Origin: Devosia sp. YIM 151766
Lineage (GTDB): Bacteria > Pseudomonadota > Alphaproteobacteria > Rhizobiales > Devosiaceae
Direction of reading: 5' to 3'
NCBI RefSeq assembly: GCF_030285925.1
Contig: NZ_CP127251.1
Span: forward strand, 744,001-808,000
Length of the DNA stretch: 64,000 nucleotides
In this document: positions 1-9,494 of the stretch, piece after piece
Position numbering within the stretch: position 1 is the first letter of the stretch
Layout: each line of letters begins with the position of its first letter
Translations under genes and position numbers: made by a program
Notes under the pieces: generated by a model
What the model was told of the DNA's origin: nothing
The model's input: only the letters and a program-made list of their open reading frames with translations
The model's database searches: none

Positions 1-7
1 GGTCGGT

Positions 8-1516
8 ATGCTCGTTGACGGCAAGATTTTTCTCGGAACCAGCGAGCGGCCGGAATATCTCAACCTCAAATATGCCAACCGCCATGGCCTGATCACCGGG
101 GCCACCGGCACCGGCAAGACGGTGAGCCTGCAAGTGCTGGCCGAAGGGTTTTCGGCGGCCGGCGTGCCGGTCTTTGCCGCCGACATCAAGGGCGACCTTT
201 CGGGTATCGGCAAGATGGGCAAGGCTCAGGACTGGCAGAGCCAGCGCGCCGGCGAGATCGGCTTCGACGATTTCCGGGACGATGTCTATCCGACGATGTT
301 CTGGGACCTGTTCGGCAAGCAGGGACACCCGGTGCGCGCCACCATTTCGGAAATGGGCCCGGTGCTTTTGAGCCGCATCCTCGACCTCAACGATATTCAG
401 GAAGGCGTCTTGAACATTGCCTTCCGTGTGGCCGACGAGGAAGGATTGCTGCTGCTCGATCTCAAGGACCTGCGCGCCTTGCTGGCCGATCTGCAGGAGC
501 GGGCCAAGGAGATTTCCGGGCGTTACGGCAATGTGACCACCGCCTCCATCGGCGCTATCCAGCGGGCGCTGCTAGTGCTGGACCAGCAGGGGGCGGATAA
601 TTTCTTCGGCGAGCGGGCGCTGGAGATCGCCGACCTGATGCGGAAGGACGTCGACGGGCGCGGCTTCGTCTCCATCCTGGCGGCGGACCAATTGATGCAA
701 TCGCCCCGGCTCTATGCGACCTTCCTCCTGTGGCTGCTGTCGGAATTGTTCGAGGAATTGCCGGAAGTGGGCGATCCGGACAAGCCGAAGCTGGTCTTCT
801 TCTTCGACGAGGCGCATCTGCTGTTCGACGGGGCGCCCAAGGCGCTGATCGACAAGGTCGAGCAGGTGGTCAAGCTCATCCGCTCCAAGGGCGTGGGCGT
901 CTATTTCGTCACCCAGAACCCCGTCGACATTCCCGAAAGCGTGCTGGCGCAGCTGGCCAATCGCGTTCAGCATGCGCTGCGCGCCTATACGCCGCGCGAG
1001 CAGAAGGCGGTGAGGGTGGCGGCCGATACGTTCCGGCCCAATCCTGCCTTTTCGACCGCCGAGGCGATCACCCAGCTGGGGATCGGCGAGGCGCTGGTTT
1101 CGGTGCTGGAAGACAAAGGGGTGCCCTCCATGGTCGGCCGCACCTTCATCCGCCCGCCCTCGGCGCAGGTCGGGCCGATCAGCCCGGCGGAACGCGAGGC
1201 GATCATGGCCGCTTCGCCGGTCGGCGGCCTTTACGACACGATTATCGACCGGGAATCGGCTTACGAAATCCTGCAAAAGCGGGCGCGCGACAAGCAGCTC
1301 GAAGACGAGCGCAGCCGCTATGAGGCCGAGCAGCGCGCCGAAGCCGAGCGGCAGGCCAAGGAGCGCGAACGGGCCGCAAAGGCCGCCGCACCCCGTCGCA
1401 GCACCCGGCAGACCCCGGTGGAAGCCGCGACGACCTCCTTCGTCCGCACCGTCGCCAATACGCTGGGCCGCGAATTGGTGCGCGGCATTCTCGGCGGCAT
1501 CAAGGGGCGGCGCTGA
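8..1516 (+). CDS. HerA-like DUF853 ATPase
   Basis: A 502-residue P-loop ATPase of the DUF853/HerA-like helicase family. The Walker A motif GATGTGKT is at residues 31-38 and a Walker B-like LVFFFDEAH at 262-270. The last ~80 residues are a charged, Ala/Glu/Arg-rich helix ending in a basic tail. Family members resemble FtsK/HerA DNA-pumping ATPases, but their cellular role is poorly defined. The first ATG lies 8 bases from the window edge and matches where family members usually begin, although an upstream in-frame start cannot be excluded. The next gene starts one base after its stop, so the two are probably co-transcribed. Confidence 0.85.
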   Translation: MLVDGKIFLGTSERPEYLNLKYANRHGLITGATGTGKTVSLQVLAEGFSAAGVPVFAADIKGDLSGIGKMGKAQDWQSQRAGEIGFDDFRDDVYPTMFWDLFGKQGHPVRATISEMGPVLLSRILDLNDIQEGVLNIAFRVADEEGLLLLDLKDLRALLADLQERAKEISGRYGNVTTASIGAIQRALLVLDQQGADNFFGERALEIADLMRKDVDGRGFVSILAADQLMQSPRLYATFLLWLLSELFEELPEVGDPDKPKLVFFFDEAHLLFDGAPKALIDKVEQVVKLIRSKGVGVYFVTQNPVDIPESVLAQLANRVQHALRAYTPREQKAVRVAADTFRPNPAFSTAEAITQLGIGEALVSVLEDKGVPSMVGRTFIRPPSAQVGPISPAEREAIMAASPVGGLYDTIIDRESAYEILQKRARDKQLEDERSRYEAEQRAEAERQAKERERAAKAAAPRRSTRQTPVEAATTSFVRTVANTLGRELVRGILGGIKGRR

Positions 1517-1517
1517 T

Positions 1518-2069
1518 ATGACGGCATTGGCGCATGACGGGCCCGTTATCGCGATCTTCGCTTCGGACAGGGGGCCGGGCGACCCGGAACGCGCCAACCT
1601 GATGAGCGAAGTGGGACGGGTCTTCGCCCGCAAGGGCGCCCGGATTCTGTGCCTCGCGGACGATGGCGCCATCCCGGTGCCGCTGATCACCGCGGCGCGG
1701 ACCGCCGGGGGCGTGGTGGAAGTGCTGGTCGATGACGGCATCGCCCTGCCGTCCGCCCTGGCCGGCATACCGGTCAGAATGCTGGCCGGTGCCGAAAATC
1801 GGCAGGCCTATCTGGCGGCCAATGCCTCGGTATTGGTGGGCCTGCCCGGTTCGCTGGCTTCGGCGACAGCGATGTTCCGGTCCTGGGCCGGAGCCGCGCG
1901 CTTGCCGGTGGTGATGCTGAACCGGAACCGCGCCTTCGAGGCGGTGCGCGGCTTTGCCGTCGACGTGATGGCGCCGGCCCTGCCGGGATATGACCGCCAT
2001 ATCCAGTTCGCCGACAATGTCGAGGATTTGTGGAACAAGGTGGTCTGGGTCGGCGAGCAGCGGCGGTAG
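1518..2069 (+). CDS. SLOG/LOG-like Rossmann-fold protein
   Basis: A 183-residue soluble protein starting at the ATG one base after the HerA-like gene's stop. Its layout is an N-terminal strand-rich segment (VIAIFASDRG), an alternating alpha/beta middle, and a Gly/Ser-rich segment VGLPGSLASA that recalls the nucleotide-binding loop of SLOG/LOG (TIGR00725-like) proteins. The fold assignment is inference from pattern. The PGGxGTxxE motif of phosphoribohydrolase LOG enzymes is not conserved, so enzymatic activity should not be assumed. It converges on the receiver gene, with 18 bases between the stops. Confidence 0.6.
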   Translation: MTALAHDGPVIAIFASDRGPGDPERANLMSEVGRVFARKGARILCLADDGAIPVPLITAARTAGGVVEVLVDDGIALPSALAGIPVRMLAGAENRQAYLAANASVLVGLPGSLASATAMFRSWAGAARLPVVMLNRNRAFEAVRGFAVDVMAPALPGYDRHIQFADNVEDLWNKVVWVGEQRR

Positions 2070-2087
2070 CGCGGTCCGGGTGTCGGT

Positions 2088-2639
2088 TTAAGCCAGCGGT
2101 CCCAGTTCCGGCCGTTTGGCCCGGCGGTCGGGGAAGAGCGGCACGACATTGTCGGTGAAGCGGCGGGCCGGCTTGTGGCGCATGGGCGGCATGGGGACGC
2201 GGTCCCGCCGTTCGGGGCCGCGATAGCCGAAGCCGAGGGCGCCGACGACGCTGCGATTGATCAGCCGCGCCTGCACCCGTTGCAGCAGATGGCGCGGCGA
2301 CATCGGCTTGACCACCACTTCATCGATGCCGGCGCTGATCGCCTGCTGGCGCATGGGCGGGGTGATGGCGCGGGTCAAGGCGATGACCGGCAGTTCACGC
2401 GAGACGCAGGACGGGTCCAGCCGGATGGCCTCGACCATCTCATAGGCCGGACGGCCCTCGCGGTCGAAATCCACCACCAGCATGTCCAGCGGGGCGATGC
2501 GCATATAGGCGAACAGCTCCGCCTCGCTCTCGAAGGGGCGAACCCGCAGGCGTGAGTCGCCGGCAACCACCATGGTCAACACGGCGGTAAGGGCCGGATT
2601 TGCGGCCAGAATGGCAATTCTCTTGCCGGTTGCGGTCAC
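2088..2639 (-). CDS. Response-regulator receiver protein with disordered tail
   Basis: A 183-residue CheY-like receiver (about residues 5-125) followed by a basic, proline-rich tail with no DNA-binding domain. The usual features are visible: the strand IAILAA, the phosphoacceptor region LDMLVVDFD, a conserved T/A position before helix 4, and the lysine in VVVKPM. The GTG at 2639 is chosen because AGAGGG lies about 6 bases upstream. An ATG at 2675 would add 12 residues but has no ribosome site. Single-domain receivers of this kind often relay to partner kinases, but no cognate kinase is adjacent. Confidence 0.7.
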   Translation of the reverse strand: MTATGKRIAILAANPALTAVLTMVVAGDSRLRVRPFESEAELFAYMRIAPLDMLVVDFDREGRPAYEMVEAIRLDPSCVSRELPVIALTRAITPPMRQQAISAGIDEVVVKPMSPRHLLQRVQARLINRSVVGALGFGYRGPERRDRVPMPPMRHKPARRFTDNVVPLFPDRRAKRPELGPLA

Positions 2640-2847
2640 TGACGATCCCTCTTTTGGTAAAGGTTTCGTTAACATGGCCCAACGGCGGATTGAAGCGGGG
2701 AGTTCCGGTTCTCAAGAGAGATCGCTAAAACAGTAAATGGCGACGGGGATTTCCGCAGGGCGCCAGACATGCGGCAGAGTGCCGATTGCACCAGGCGCCG
2801 GCAGCTGATTGATTGGGGCAATCTTTGCTTTCGGCGCGGTGGCGGGA

Positions 2848-3234
2848 ATGTTGAGACCCATTTACCTGATGGCCGGCCTTGTCATGCTGGCCCTTGGCAT
2901 TATCGGCGCCTTCCTGCCGCTGATGCCGACGACGATCTTCCTCATCATGGCGACCTGGTTCTTTGCCCGCTCGTCGCCACGCCTCGAAAACTGGCTGCTG
3001 AACCATCGCCGGTTCGGCCCGGTCATTCGCGACTGGCGCGATAGCGGCGCCATCTCACCCCGGTCCAAGGTCCTGGCCTGTAGCGGCATCGCCCTGGGCA
3101 TCGTCTTTTTCTGGATCGGGGCCAAGCCCGGCTATTGGCTCTGGCTGGCCGGCTCCGCCTTCATGGGCGGCAGCGCCGCCTTCGTGCTGTCGCGCCCCAA
3201 TGCCGGGACCGCGCGCAGGGTTCGGGCGGAATAA
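2848..3234 (+). CDS. DUF454 (YbaN-like) inner-membrane protein
   Basis: A 128-residue membrane protein of the DUF454 family. The hallmark segment GIIGAFLPLMPTTIFLI near the N-terminus is followed by WFFARSSPRLENWLLNH, which is highly typical of the family, and then by two further hydrophobic segments. Function is unknown for the family. The ATG at 2848 is preferred; a TTG at 2809 is in frame and would add 13 residues. The stop codon lies at the edge of the hairpin that terminates the convergent sodB gene. Confidence 0.8.
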   Translation: MLRPIYLMAGLVMLALGIIGAFLPLMPTTIFLIMATWFFARSSPRLENWLLNHRRFGPVIRDWRDSGAISPRSKVLACSGIALGIVFFWIGAKPGYWLWLAGSAFMGGSAAFVLSRPNAGTARRVRAE

Positions 3235-3259
3235 AAAAACGGCGGGATCGCTCCCGCCG
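3233..3259 (-). terminator. Rho-independent terminator of sodB
   Basis: An 8-bp perfect GC-rich stem (CGGCGGGA at 3240-3247 with TCCCGCCG at 3252-3259, loop TCGC) lies just downstream of sodB. On the minus strand it is followed by a run of seven T (seven A at 3233-3239 on the plus strand). Confidence 0.8.
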
Positions 3260-3285
3260 CCGGATAATCTGCAAATGCGCCGAGA

Positions 3286-3894
3286 TCAGGCGGTCGCCTC
3301 GCCATAGAGCTTTTCGACATAGTCCCAGTTGACGAGATTGTCGACGAAGGCTTCGAGATATTTCGGGCGGGCATTGCGGTAGTCGATATAATAGGAATGC
3401 TCCCACACATCGACGCCCAGAATCGGCTTGCCGCCATGAACCAGCGGGGATTCGCCGTTCGGGGTCTTGGTGACTTCGAGCTTGCCGTCCTTGCCGACCG
3501 AGAGCCAGGCCCAGCCGGACCCGAACTGGGTGGTGCCAGCCTGGAGGAAATCGGCGCGGAACTTGTCATAGCCGCCCAGATCGGCGTCGATGGCCGCCTG
3601 GAGCTTGCCCGGCAGCGACTTGCCGCCGCCATTGGGCTTCATCCAGTTCCAGAAATGCAGGTGGTTGTAGTGCTGGCCGGCATTGTTGAAGAGGCCGGCA
3701 TTGGTGCCGAAGCTCTGCTTGACGATCTCTTCCAGCGACTTGCCTTCCAGACCGGAATCCTTGAGCAGGTTATTGCCATTGGTCACGTAGGCCTGATGGT
3801 GCTTGTCGTGGTGATATTCGAGGGTTTCCGCCGACATGTATTCGCCCAGCGCATCATAGGCATAGGGCAGGGGCGGCAGTTCGAAAGTGGTCAT
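3286..3894 (-). CDS. sodB: Superoxide dismutase, Fe-type
   Basis: A 202-residue Fe/Mn superoxide dismutase that converts superoxide to oxygen and hydrogen peroxide. The metal ligands are visible as the His in LEYHHDKHH, the His in QHYNHLHFW, and the Asp/His pair in DVWEHSYYIDY. The active-site Gln sits in the FeSOD position (FNNAGQHYNH), and the Mn-type Gln before GSGW is replaced (TTQFGSGWAW), which points to iron. No signal peptide is present, so it is cytoplasmic. A GGAGG-like ribosome site precedes the ATG. The gene is monocistronic and ends at a clear terminator. Confidence 0.93.
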   Translation of the reverse strand: MTTFELPPLPYAYDALGEYMSAETLEYHHDKHHQAYVTNGNNLLKDSGLEGKSLEEIVKQSFGTNAGLFNNAGQHYNHLHFWNWMKPNGGGKSLPGKLQAAIDADLGGYDKFRADFLQAGTTQFGSGWAWLSVGKDGKLEVTKTPNGESPLVHGGKPILGVDVWEHSYYIDYRNARPKYLEAFVDNLVNWDYVEKLYGEATA

Positions 3895-3995
3895 AAGTAG
3901 CCTCCGTTCTTGGAAAAGTTTGACGCTGGTGTGAACCGGCTATTGGTGGACGTTTATAGGCGCATGGCCCTGACGCAACAATGTCGCCGGGAGAA

Positions 3996-6077
3996 CTAAG
4001 TGTCCAATCCCGCCGACTTTATCGCAAAGGCGTAGCACTGTGCGGTCTCCTTGAGACGGTCGAAGCGACCGGAAGCACCGGCATGGCCGGCGCCCATATT
4101 GGTCTTGAGGTATAATGGCGCGTCGCCCGACTTGGTTGCCCGGAGCTTGGCCACCCATTTGGCCGGTTCCCAATAGGTGACCCGCGGATCGGTGAGACCG
4201 GCCAGCGCCAGGATCGGCGGATAGGCCTGGGCGCTGACCGCTTCATAGGGCGCATAGGCGGCGATGCGGCGGTAATCGTCCGGCGAGGTGATCGGATTGC
4301 CCCATTCAGGCCATTCCGGCGGGGTGAGGGGCAATGTGTCGTCGAGCATGGTATTGAGCACGTCGACAAAAGGCACCTGGGCGATGATGCCGCCCCATAG
4401 ATCGGGCCGCATATTGGCGATGGCCCCCATCAGCATGCCGCCGGCGGAGCCGCCCTGGGCGACGATCCTGCCCTTGGCGGTATAGCCCTCGGCAATCAGC
4501 ATTTCGGCGGCGGCGATGAAATCGGTGAAGGTGTTGGATTTGTGCTCGCGCCGGCCCTGCCTGTACCAGCGATAGCCCTTTTCCATGCCGCCCCGGATAT
4601 GGGCCACGGCATAGACGAAGCCGCGATCGACCAGCGACAGGACCGAGACCGAGAACGCCGCCGGCATCGACATGCCATAGGCGCCATAACCATAGAGCAA
4701 AGCGGGATTGGCGCCATTCAGCTCGATGCCCTTGCGATAGAGCAGGGTGACGGGGACCTGCTCGCCGTCATCCGCCTCGGCGAACAGACGTCGCGTCTCG
4801 TAAGCGGCCGGATCGTGTCCCGAGGGCACTTCCTGGGTCTTGAGCAGGGTACGCGCGCCGGTTTCGAGATCGATGTCGAACACCTGGCTCGGCGTTGTCG
4901 GCGAGGAATAGGTCAGGCGGAAAACGCTGGTATCGAATTCGTAGCCGGTCGCCATGCCCAGCGAATAGGCTTCTTCCGCGAAGCGAACGATTTCCTCCTT
5001 GCCGCTGCGCAGATCGCGGGCGACGATGCGCGGCAGCCCGTCTTCGCGTTCGAGGCGCAGCATGTGGTTCTTGAGCAGCGCAATGTCGAGAACCAGCACG
5101 CCTTCGCGATGGGGCAGCAGATCGGTCCAGTTTTCGGCGCCGGGATTGTCGGTCGGCGCGGTAACGATCTTGTAGTCTTCGGCGCCATCGGCATTGGTGC
5201 GGATATAGAGGACGCCGTCGCGCTCATCGATTTCATATTCGCGGTCGGTGAGGCGGGGCGCGACGAGGCGCGGCTCGCCGCCCTTGTCGGCATCGATCAG
5301 CCAGATTTCGCTGGTCTGGTGATCATGGGCGTCGATGACCAGGAATTTATCCGACAGGGTCTTGCCGATGCCGACGAAGAAACCGGAATCCTGTTCCTCA
5401 TAGATGACCGGGTCCGCCGCTTGCTCGGTGCCGATCTCGTGGCGACGGATGCGGTAGGGGCGGTGATTGTCATCATATTCGGTATAGTAGATCGAGCGGC
5501 TGTCATTGGACCAGACATAGGAGCCGGCGGTTTCCCGGATCACCTCGTCGCTGTCCTTGCCGGTGGCGAGATCGCGCAGCACGATGTCGTAATATTCCGA
5601 GCCGGCCCGATCGGCGGCCCAGGCGAGAATGCGGTGGGACGGGTCATGGCTGGCGCCGGCAAAGCCGAAATACTCGTCGCCCGCCTCCACATTGCAGTCG
5701 AGCAGGACGGTCTCGTCGCCGCCATTCCTTGGCGTGCGGACGATCTGCGGATACTGCTTTCCCTCCAGCATGCGGGTATTATAGGCCCATGGCCCATCGG
5801 GGGCGGGGACGCCGCTATCGTCTTCCTTGATGCGCCCGCGGATTTCCCTATAGATCGCGTCCTGCAACTCTGCCGTCGGCTGGCCGAACCGGGCTTCGTA
5901 ATAATCGTTCTCGGCGTCGAGATAGGCGCGAATCTCCGGATCGAGCGTTTCCGGCTTCTGCATCACTTCCTGCCAATTGTCGGCCCGCAGCCAGGCATAG
6001 GGGTCGCTGCGCTCGACAGCGTGGTGAATATGCGTATGGGCAACGCGCTTGGCGACGGGGGGCTTGGCCGTGGTCAT
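3996..6077 (-). CDS. ptrB: Oligopeptidase B (S9A family)
   Basis: A 693-residue S9A serine peptidase of the oligopeptidase B type, which cleaves short peptides after basic residues. An N-terminal beta-propeller half (starting at the family motif HHAVERSDPYAWLR) is followed by an alpha/beta-hydrolase half with the nucleophile elbow GGSAGG and a late catalytic His in GAGHAG. The start at 6077 is chosen because a GGAG lies 7 bases upstream; an in-frame ATG at 6131 adds 18 residues with no support. Length matches the family. It is divergent from the Mrp operon. Confidence 0.9.
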   Translation of the reverse strand: MTTAKPPVAKRVAHTHIHHAVERSDPYAWLRADNWQEVMQKPETLDPEIRAYLDAENDYYEARFGQPTAELQDAIYREIRGRIKEDDSGVPAPDGPWAYNTRMLEGKQYPQIVRTPRNGGDETVLLDCNVEAGDEYFGFAGASHDPSHRILAWAADRAGSEYYDIVLRDLATGKDSDEVIRETAGSYVWSNDSRSIYYTEYDDNHRPYRIRRHEIGTEQAADPVIYEEQDSGFFVGIGKTLSDKFLVIDAHDHQTSEIWLIDADKGGEPRLVAPRLTDREYEIDERDGVLYIRTNADGAEDYKIVTAPTDNPGAENWTDLLPHREGVLVLDIALLKNHMLRLEREDGLPRIVARDLRSGKEEIVRFAEEAYSLGMATGYEFDTSVFRLTYSSPTTPSQVFDIDLETGARTLLKTQEVPSGHDPAAYETRRLFAEADDGEQVPVTLLYRKGIELNGANPALLYGYGAYGMSMPAAFSVSVLSLVDRGFVYAVAHIRGGMEKGYRWYRQGRREHKSNTFTDFIAAAEMLIAEGYTAKGRIVAQGGSAGGMLMGAIANMRPDLWGGIIAQVPFVDVLNTMLDDTLPLTPPEWPEWGNPITSPDDYRRIAAYAPYEAVSAQAYPPILALAGLTDPRVTYWEPAKWVAKLRATKSGDAPLYLKTNMGAGHAGASGRFDRLKETAQCYAFAIKSAGLDT

Positions 6078-6281
6078 GATGTCTCCGCAGGGGGGCGCGG
6101 CGGAACCGCAGGGGAAGGCTCTGAAGCACATAGGCTGCGCCGCGCCGCTTTGCCAGCCCCGGAAACAGTTGAAAACGCCTACTCAAATGGTCGCATAGGG
6201 GCCGATTTGGCTTGTCGCCACCCCTTCATCCGGTAAGGTTCGCCGCGACGAAATTCACTGAATCACCTAGGCGGGAGAGGA

Positions 6282-8693
6282 TTGGCGGGTTTGGGGCCAT
6301 CCACGCAGACCGGTATTGCGCTTGTCGCCGTCGCGCCATTCCTGGCGGCGATGCTGGCGCCGCTCATCCACCGCTATGCCGGGCGTTTTTCCGGCTGGCT
6401 GCTGGCGGCGATACCCGCCGCGATCTTCGTCTATCTGCTGAGCTTTGCCGATATCGTCATCGGCGGCGGCCAGGTGGCGGCGCAGATCGAATGGGTGCCG
6501 GCCTACGATCTGAATCTCAGCTTTTTCATCGATGGGCTGAGCATGGTCTTCGCATTGACCATTTCCGGCATCGGCACGCTGATCGTGCTCTATTCGGGCG
6601 CTTATCTCGCCGGGCATCCGCATCAGGGCCGCTTCCTGGGCTTCATGCTCGCCTTCATGGGCGCCATGCTGGGACTGGTGCTGGCCGATAGCCTGCTGGT
6701 GCTGTTCCTCTTCTGGGAACTGACCTCGGTGACCTCGTTCCTGCTGATCGGTTTCGATCATATGCGGCAGGCAGCGCGGCGCGGCGCCATCCAGGCGCTG
6801 GTCATCACCAATATCGGCGGCATGTTCCTGCTGGCGGGCGCCATCGCGGTGCAGCAATTGGCCGGAAGCTGGGAGATGAGCGCCCTGCGCGCCATGGGCG
6901 ATCTGCTGCGGGACCATGCGCTTTATGGGCTGGTTCTGACCTGTTTCCTCGGCGCGGCTTTCACCAAATCGGCGCAATTTCCGCTGCATTTCTGGCTGCC
7001 CAATGCCATGGAAGCGGCGACGCCGGTATCGGCCTTCCTGCACTCGGCCACCATGGTACAGGCCGGAATCTATCTGCTGGCGCGCCTGAACCCGGTGCTG
7101 GGCGGCACCTCGGCCTGGATGGGCCTCTTGGTGGCCTTTGGCGGCGTGACGCTGATCTGGGGCGCGCTGGGGGCGCTCAAGCAGACCGACCTCAAGCAGA
7201 TGCTGGCGCAAACGACCATCGCATCGCTGGGCCTGCTCGTGCTGCTGATCGGGTTGGGCAGCGACGCCGCGATTGGCGCCATGGTGATCTATTTCGTGGC
7301 GCATGCCTGCTACAAGGCCGGATTGTTCATGGTGGTGGGCGCCGTCGATCACGGCACCGGAACCCGCGACATCACCGGGTTGAGCGGATTGGCCGACAAG
7401 ATGCCGGTGACCTTTATCGGCGCGGCCCTGGCGGCGCTTTCGATGATCGGCCTGCCGCTGACCGCCGGCTATTTCGCCAAGGAAGAGATGTATCTCGGCC
7501 TGATCAGCGCCGACTGGCTGAGCCTGGTCGTGCTGATCGTGCTCGTGGCCGGCAATGCCATGCTGGCCGGCGTGGCGCTGCTGGTGATGATCCGGCCGTT
7601 TCTCGGGGAAGCCCTTCCCACGCCGAAAGCGCCGCACGAGGCGCCGATCGCCATGCTGGCCGGGCCGATGCTGCTGGGCGCGGCGGGCATCGTGGCCGGC
7701 ATCCTGCCGGACTGGCTCGGCCAGGACGTGCTGGCGCCCGGCGCTGGCGCGATCCTGCAACGGGAGGTGGACAGCCATCTGACGCTGGCGCTGGACTTTT
7801 CCGCCCCGGTGCTGTGGCTCTCGGCGCTGACCTGGGCCCTGGGCATTGCGGTCTATCGCCAGGCGGATACCATTCGCACCCTGCTGCGCCGCTTCGACAA
7901 CGGGCTGGGCTGGACCGCCGACACGGTCTTCGACATTTGCATGTTCGGCCTGATCCGCTTTTCCGGCGCGGTCACGCGGTTCCTGCATCACGGCCGGCTG
8001 GAACTCTATCTGGTCCTGCTCTTTTTGGCTTTGGCATTGGCGCTGTTCGGGCCGATGCTGGCCTGGGGCGGGCTCGACTGGATCGTGCCGGCGACCGATC
8101 TGGGCGACTGGTCCAAACGCCTGGTCCTGCCGGCCATGCAGCCGCATGAATGGGGCGTCATCGTGCTGGCGATTGCCGGCCTCCTGGCGGTGCTGGCGGC
8201 GCCGACCCGGCTGATCGCCATCCTGTCCATGGGCGTCCAGGGGGCGGCGCTGGCGCTGGTCTTCCTGTTGTTCGGCGCGCCCGACCTGGCCTTCACCCAA
8301 CTCATGGTGGAAGTGCTGTCGGTGGTCATCCTCACCTTCGTCATGACGCGCTTGCGGCTCGATGCCCGCGATCCGAGGCCGTTCGAGGACTGGGCGCGGG
8401 ACGGCACCATCGCAGTGGTCTGCGGCGCGGGAATCAGTCTTTTGCTGATGCTGGTGCTGAACGGGACGCTCGATACGCGCCTGTCGGACCTGTTTGCCGC
8501 GACCAGCGCGCCCATCGCCCATGGGCACAATATCGTCAATGTCATCCTGGTCGACTATCGCGGCTTCGACACGCTGGGCGAGATTTCCGTGGTCATGGGC
8601 GCCGGCATCGCCATCCTGGCATTGTTGCGGCGGCGGAAACGGGGCGCCGGCACGCCGGAACCGGCGCCGCGGACGAGAAAGGCGGCGCCATGA
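6282..8693 (+). CDS. mnhA: Mrp/Mnh Na+/H+ antiporter subunit A
   Basis: An 803-residue, highly hydrophobic subunit of the Mrp monovalent cation/proton antiporter, related to the NuoL/NuoM subunits of complex I. The conserved glutamate region FFWELTSVTSF, the HSATMVQAG region and the lysine-containing channel helices are visible. The C-terminal third holds the MbhD/MrpA-C extension (FGAPDLAFTQLMVEVLSVV). It begins a seven-gene operon. The start is taken as the TTG at 6282 just after GGGAGAGG, but spacing is short and the exact start is uncertain. The TGA overlaps the ATG of subunit B. Confidence 0.93.
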   Translation: MAGLGPSTQTGIALVAVAPFLAAMLAPLIHRYAGRFSGWLLAAIPAAIFVYLLSFADIVIGGGQVAAQIEWVPAYDLNLSFFIDGLSMVFALTISGIGTLIVLYSGAYLAGHPHQGRFLGFMLAFMGAMLGLVLADSLLVLFLFWELTSVTSFLLIGFDHMRQAARRGAIQALVITNIGGMFLLAGAIAVQQLAGSWEMSALRAMGDLLRDHALYGLVLTCFLGAAFTKSAQFPLHFWLPNAMEAATPVSAFLHSATMVQAGIYLLARLNPVLGGTSAWMGLLVAFGGVTLIWGALGALKQTDLKQMLAQTTIASLGLLVLLIGLGSDAAIGAMVIYFVAHACYKAGLFMVVGAVDHGTGTRDITGLSGLADKMPVTFIGAALAALSMIGLPLTAGYFAKEEMYLGLISADWLSLVVLIVLVAGNAMLAGVALLVMIRPFLGEALPTPKAPHEAPIAMLAGPMLLGAAGIVAGILPDWLGQDVLAPGAGAILQREVDSHLTLALDFSAPVLWLSALTWALGIAVYRQADTIRTLLRRFDNGLGWTADTVFDICMFGLIRFSGAVTRFLHHGRLELYLVLLFLALALALFGPMLAWGGLDWIVPATDLGDWSKRLVLPAMQPHEWGVIVLAIAGLLAVLAAPTRLIAILSMGVQGAALALVFLLFGAPDLAFTQLMVEVLSVVILTFVMTRLRLDARDPRPFEDWARDGTIAVVCGAGISLLLMLVLNGTLDTRLSDLFAATSAPIAHGHNIVNVILVDYRGFDTLGEISVVMGAGIAILALLRRRKRGAGTPEPAPRTRKAAP

Positions 8694-9115
8694 ATACGGT
8701 GATCTTCCGCACCATCGCGCCGCTGATCGTGGCCGTCATGCTGGTCTTTTCCTTCTATGTCTGCCTGCGTGGCCACAACGAGCCGGGCGGCGGCTTTATC
8801 GGCGGGCTGATCGCCGCCTCGGCCATCGCCGTCTTCGGCATGGCCTCGGGCGTGCAGCATGTGCGCGAGGCGCTGAAGGTCGAGCCGCTTGCCATTGCCG
8901 GCTTCGGGGTATTCCTGGCCGCCGCCTCGGGCCTGCTCAGCCTGTTCATCCGGGCGCCGTTCATGACCAGTATCTGGCTCTATCTCGATATCGGCGAGAG
9001 CGTCGTGCCGCTCTCGACGCCGCTGTTTTTCGATCTGGGCGTCTATTTCGTGGTTTTCGGCACCCTTTCGTCGGTCGCGCTGTCGCTGGACGGCGACAGC
9101 GAGGAGGATCTCTAG
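8690..9115 (+). CDS. mnhB: Mrp/Mnh antiporter subunit B
   Basis: A 141-residue membrane protein of the MnhB family, with the signature FRTIAPLIVAVMLVFSFYV and the GHNEPGGGFIGGL loop, plus four predicted hydrophobic segments. Together with the C-terminal part of subunit A it forms the complex I-like lateral module of the antiporter. It overlaps subunit A by ATGA. A and B are separate genes here, unlike the fused PhaAB of some rhizobia, so this is a seven-subunit (group 1) Mrp system. Confidence 0.92.
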   Translation: MNTVIFRTIAPLIVAVMLVFSFYVCLRGHNEPGGGFIGGLIAASAIAVFGMASGVQHVREALKVEPLAIAGFGVFLAAASGLLSLFIRAPFMTSIWLYLDIGESVVPLSTPLFFDLGVYFVVFGTLSSVALSLDGDSEEDL

Positions 9116-9493
<378 letters not shown>

Positions 9494-9494
9494 C

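Noticed and set aside
6267..8528. A 753-residue minus-strand open frame opposite mnhA.
   Set aside because: Composition is His/Gln/Arg-rich and low complexity; the plus-strand frame encodes an unmistakable antiporter subunit.
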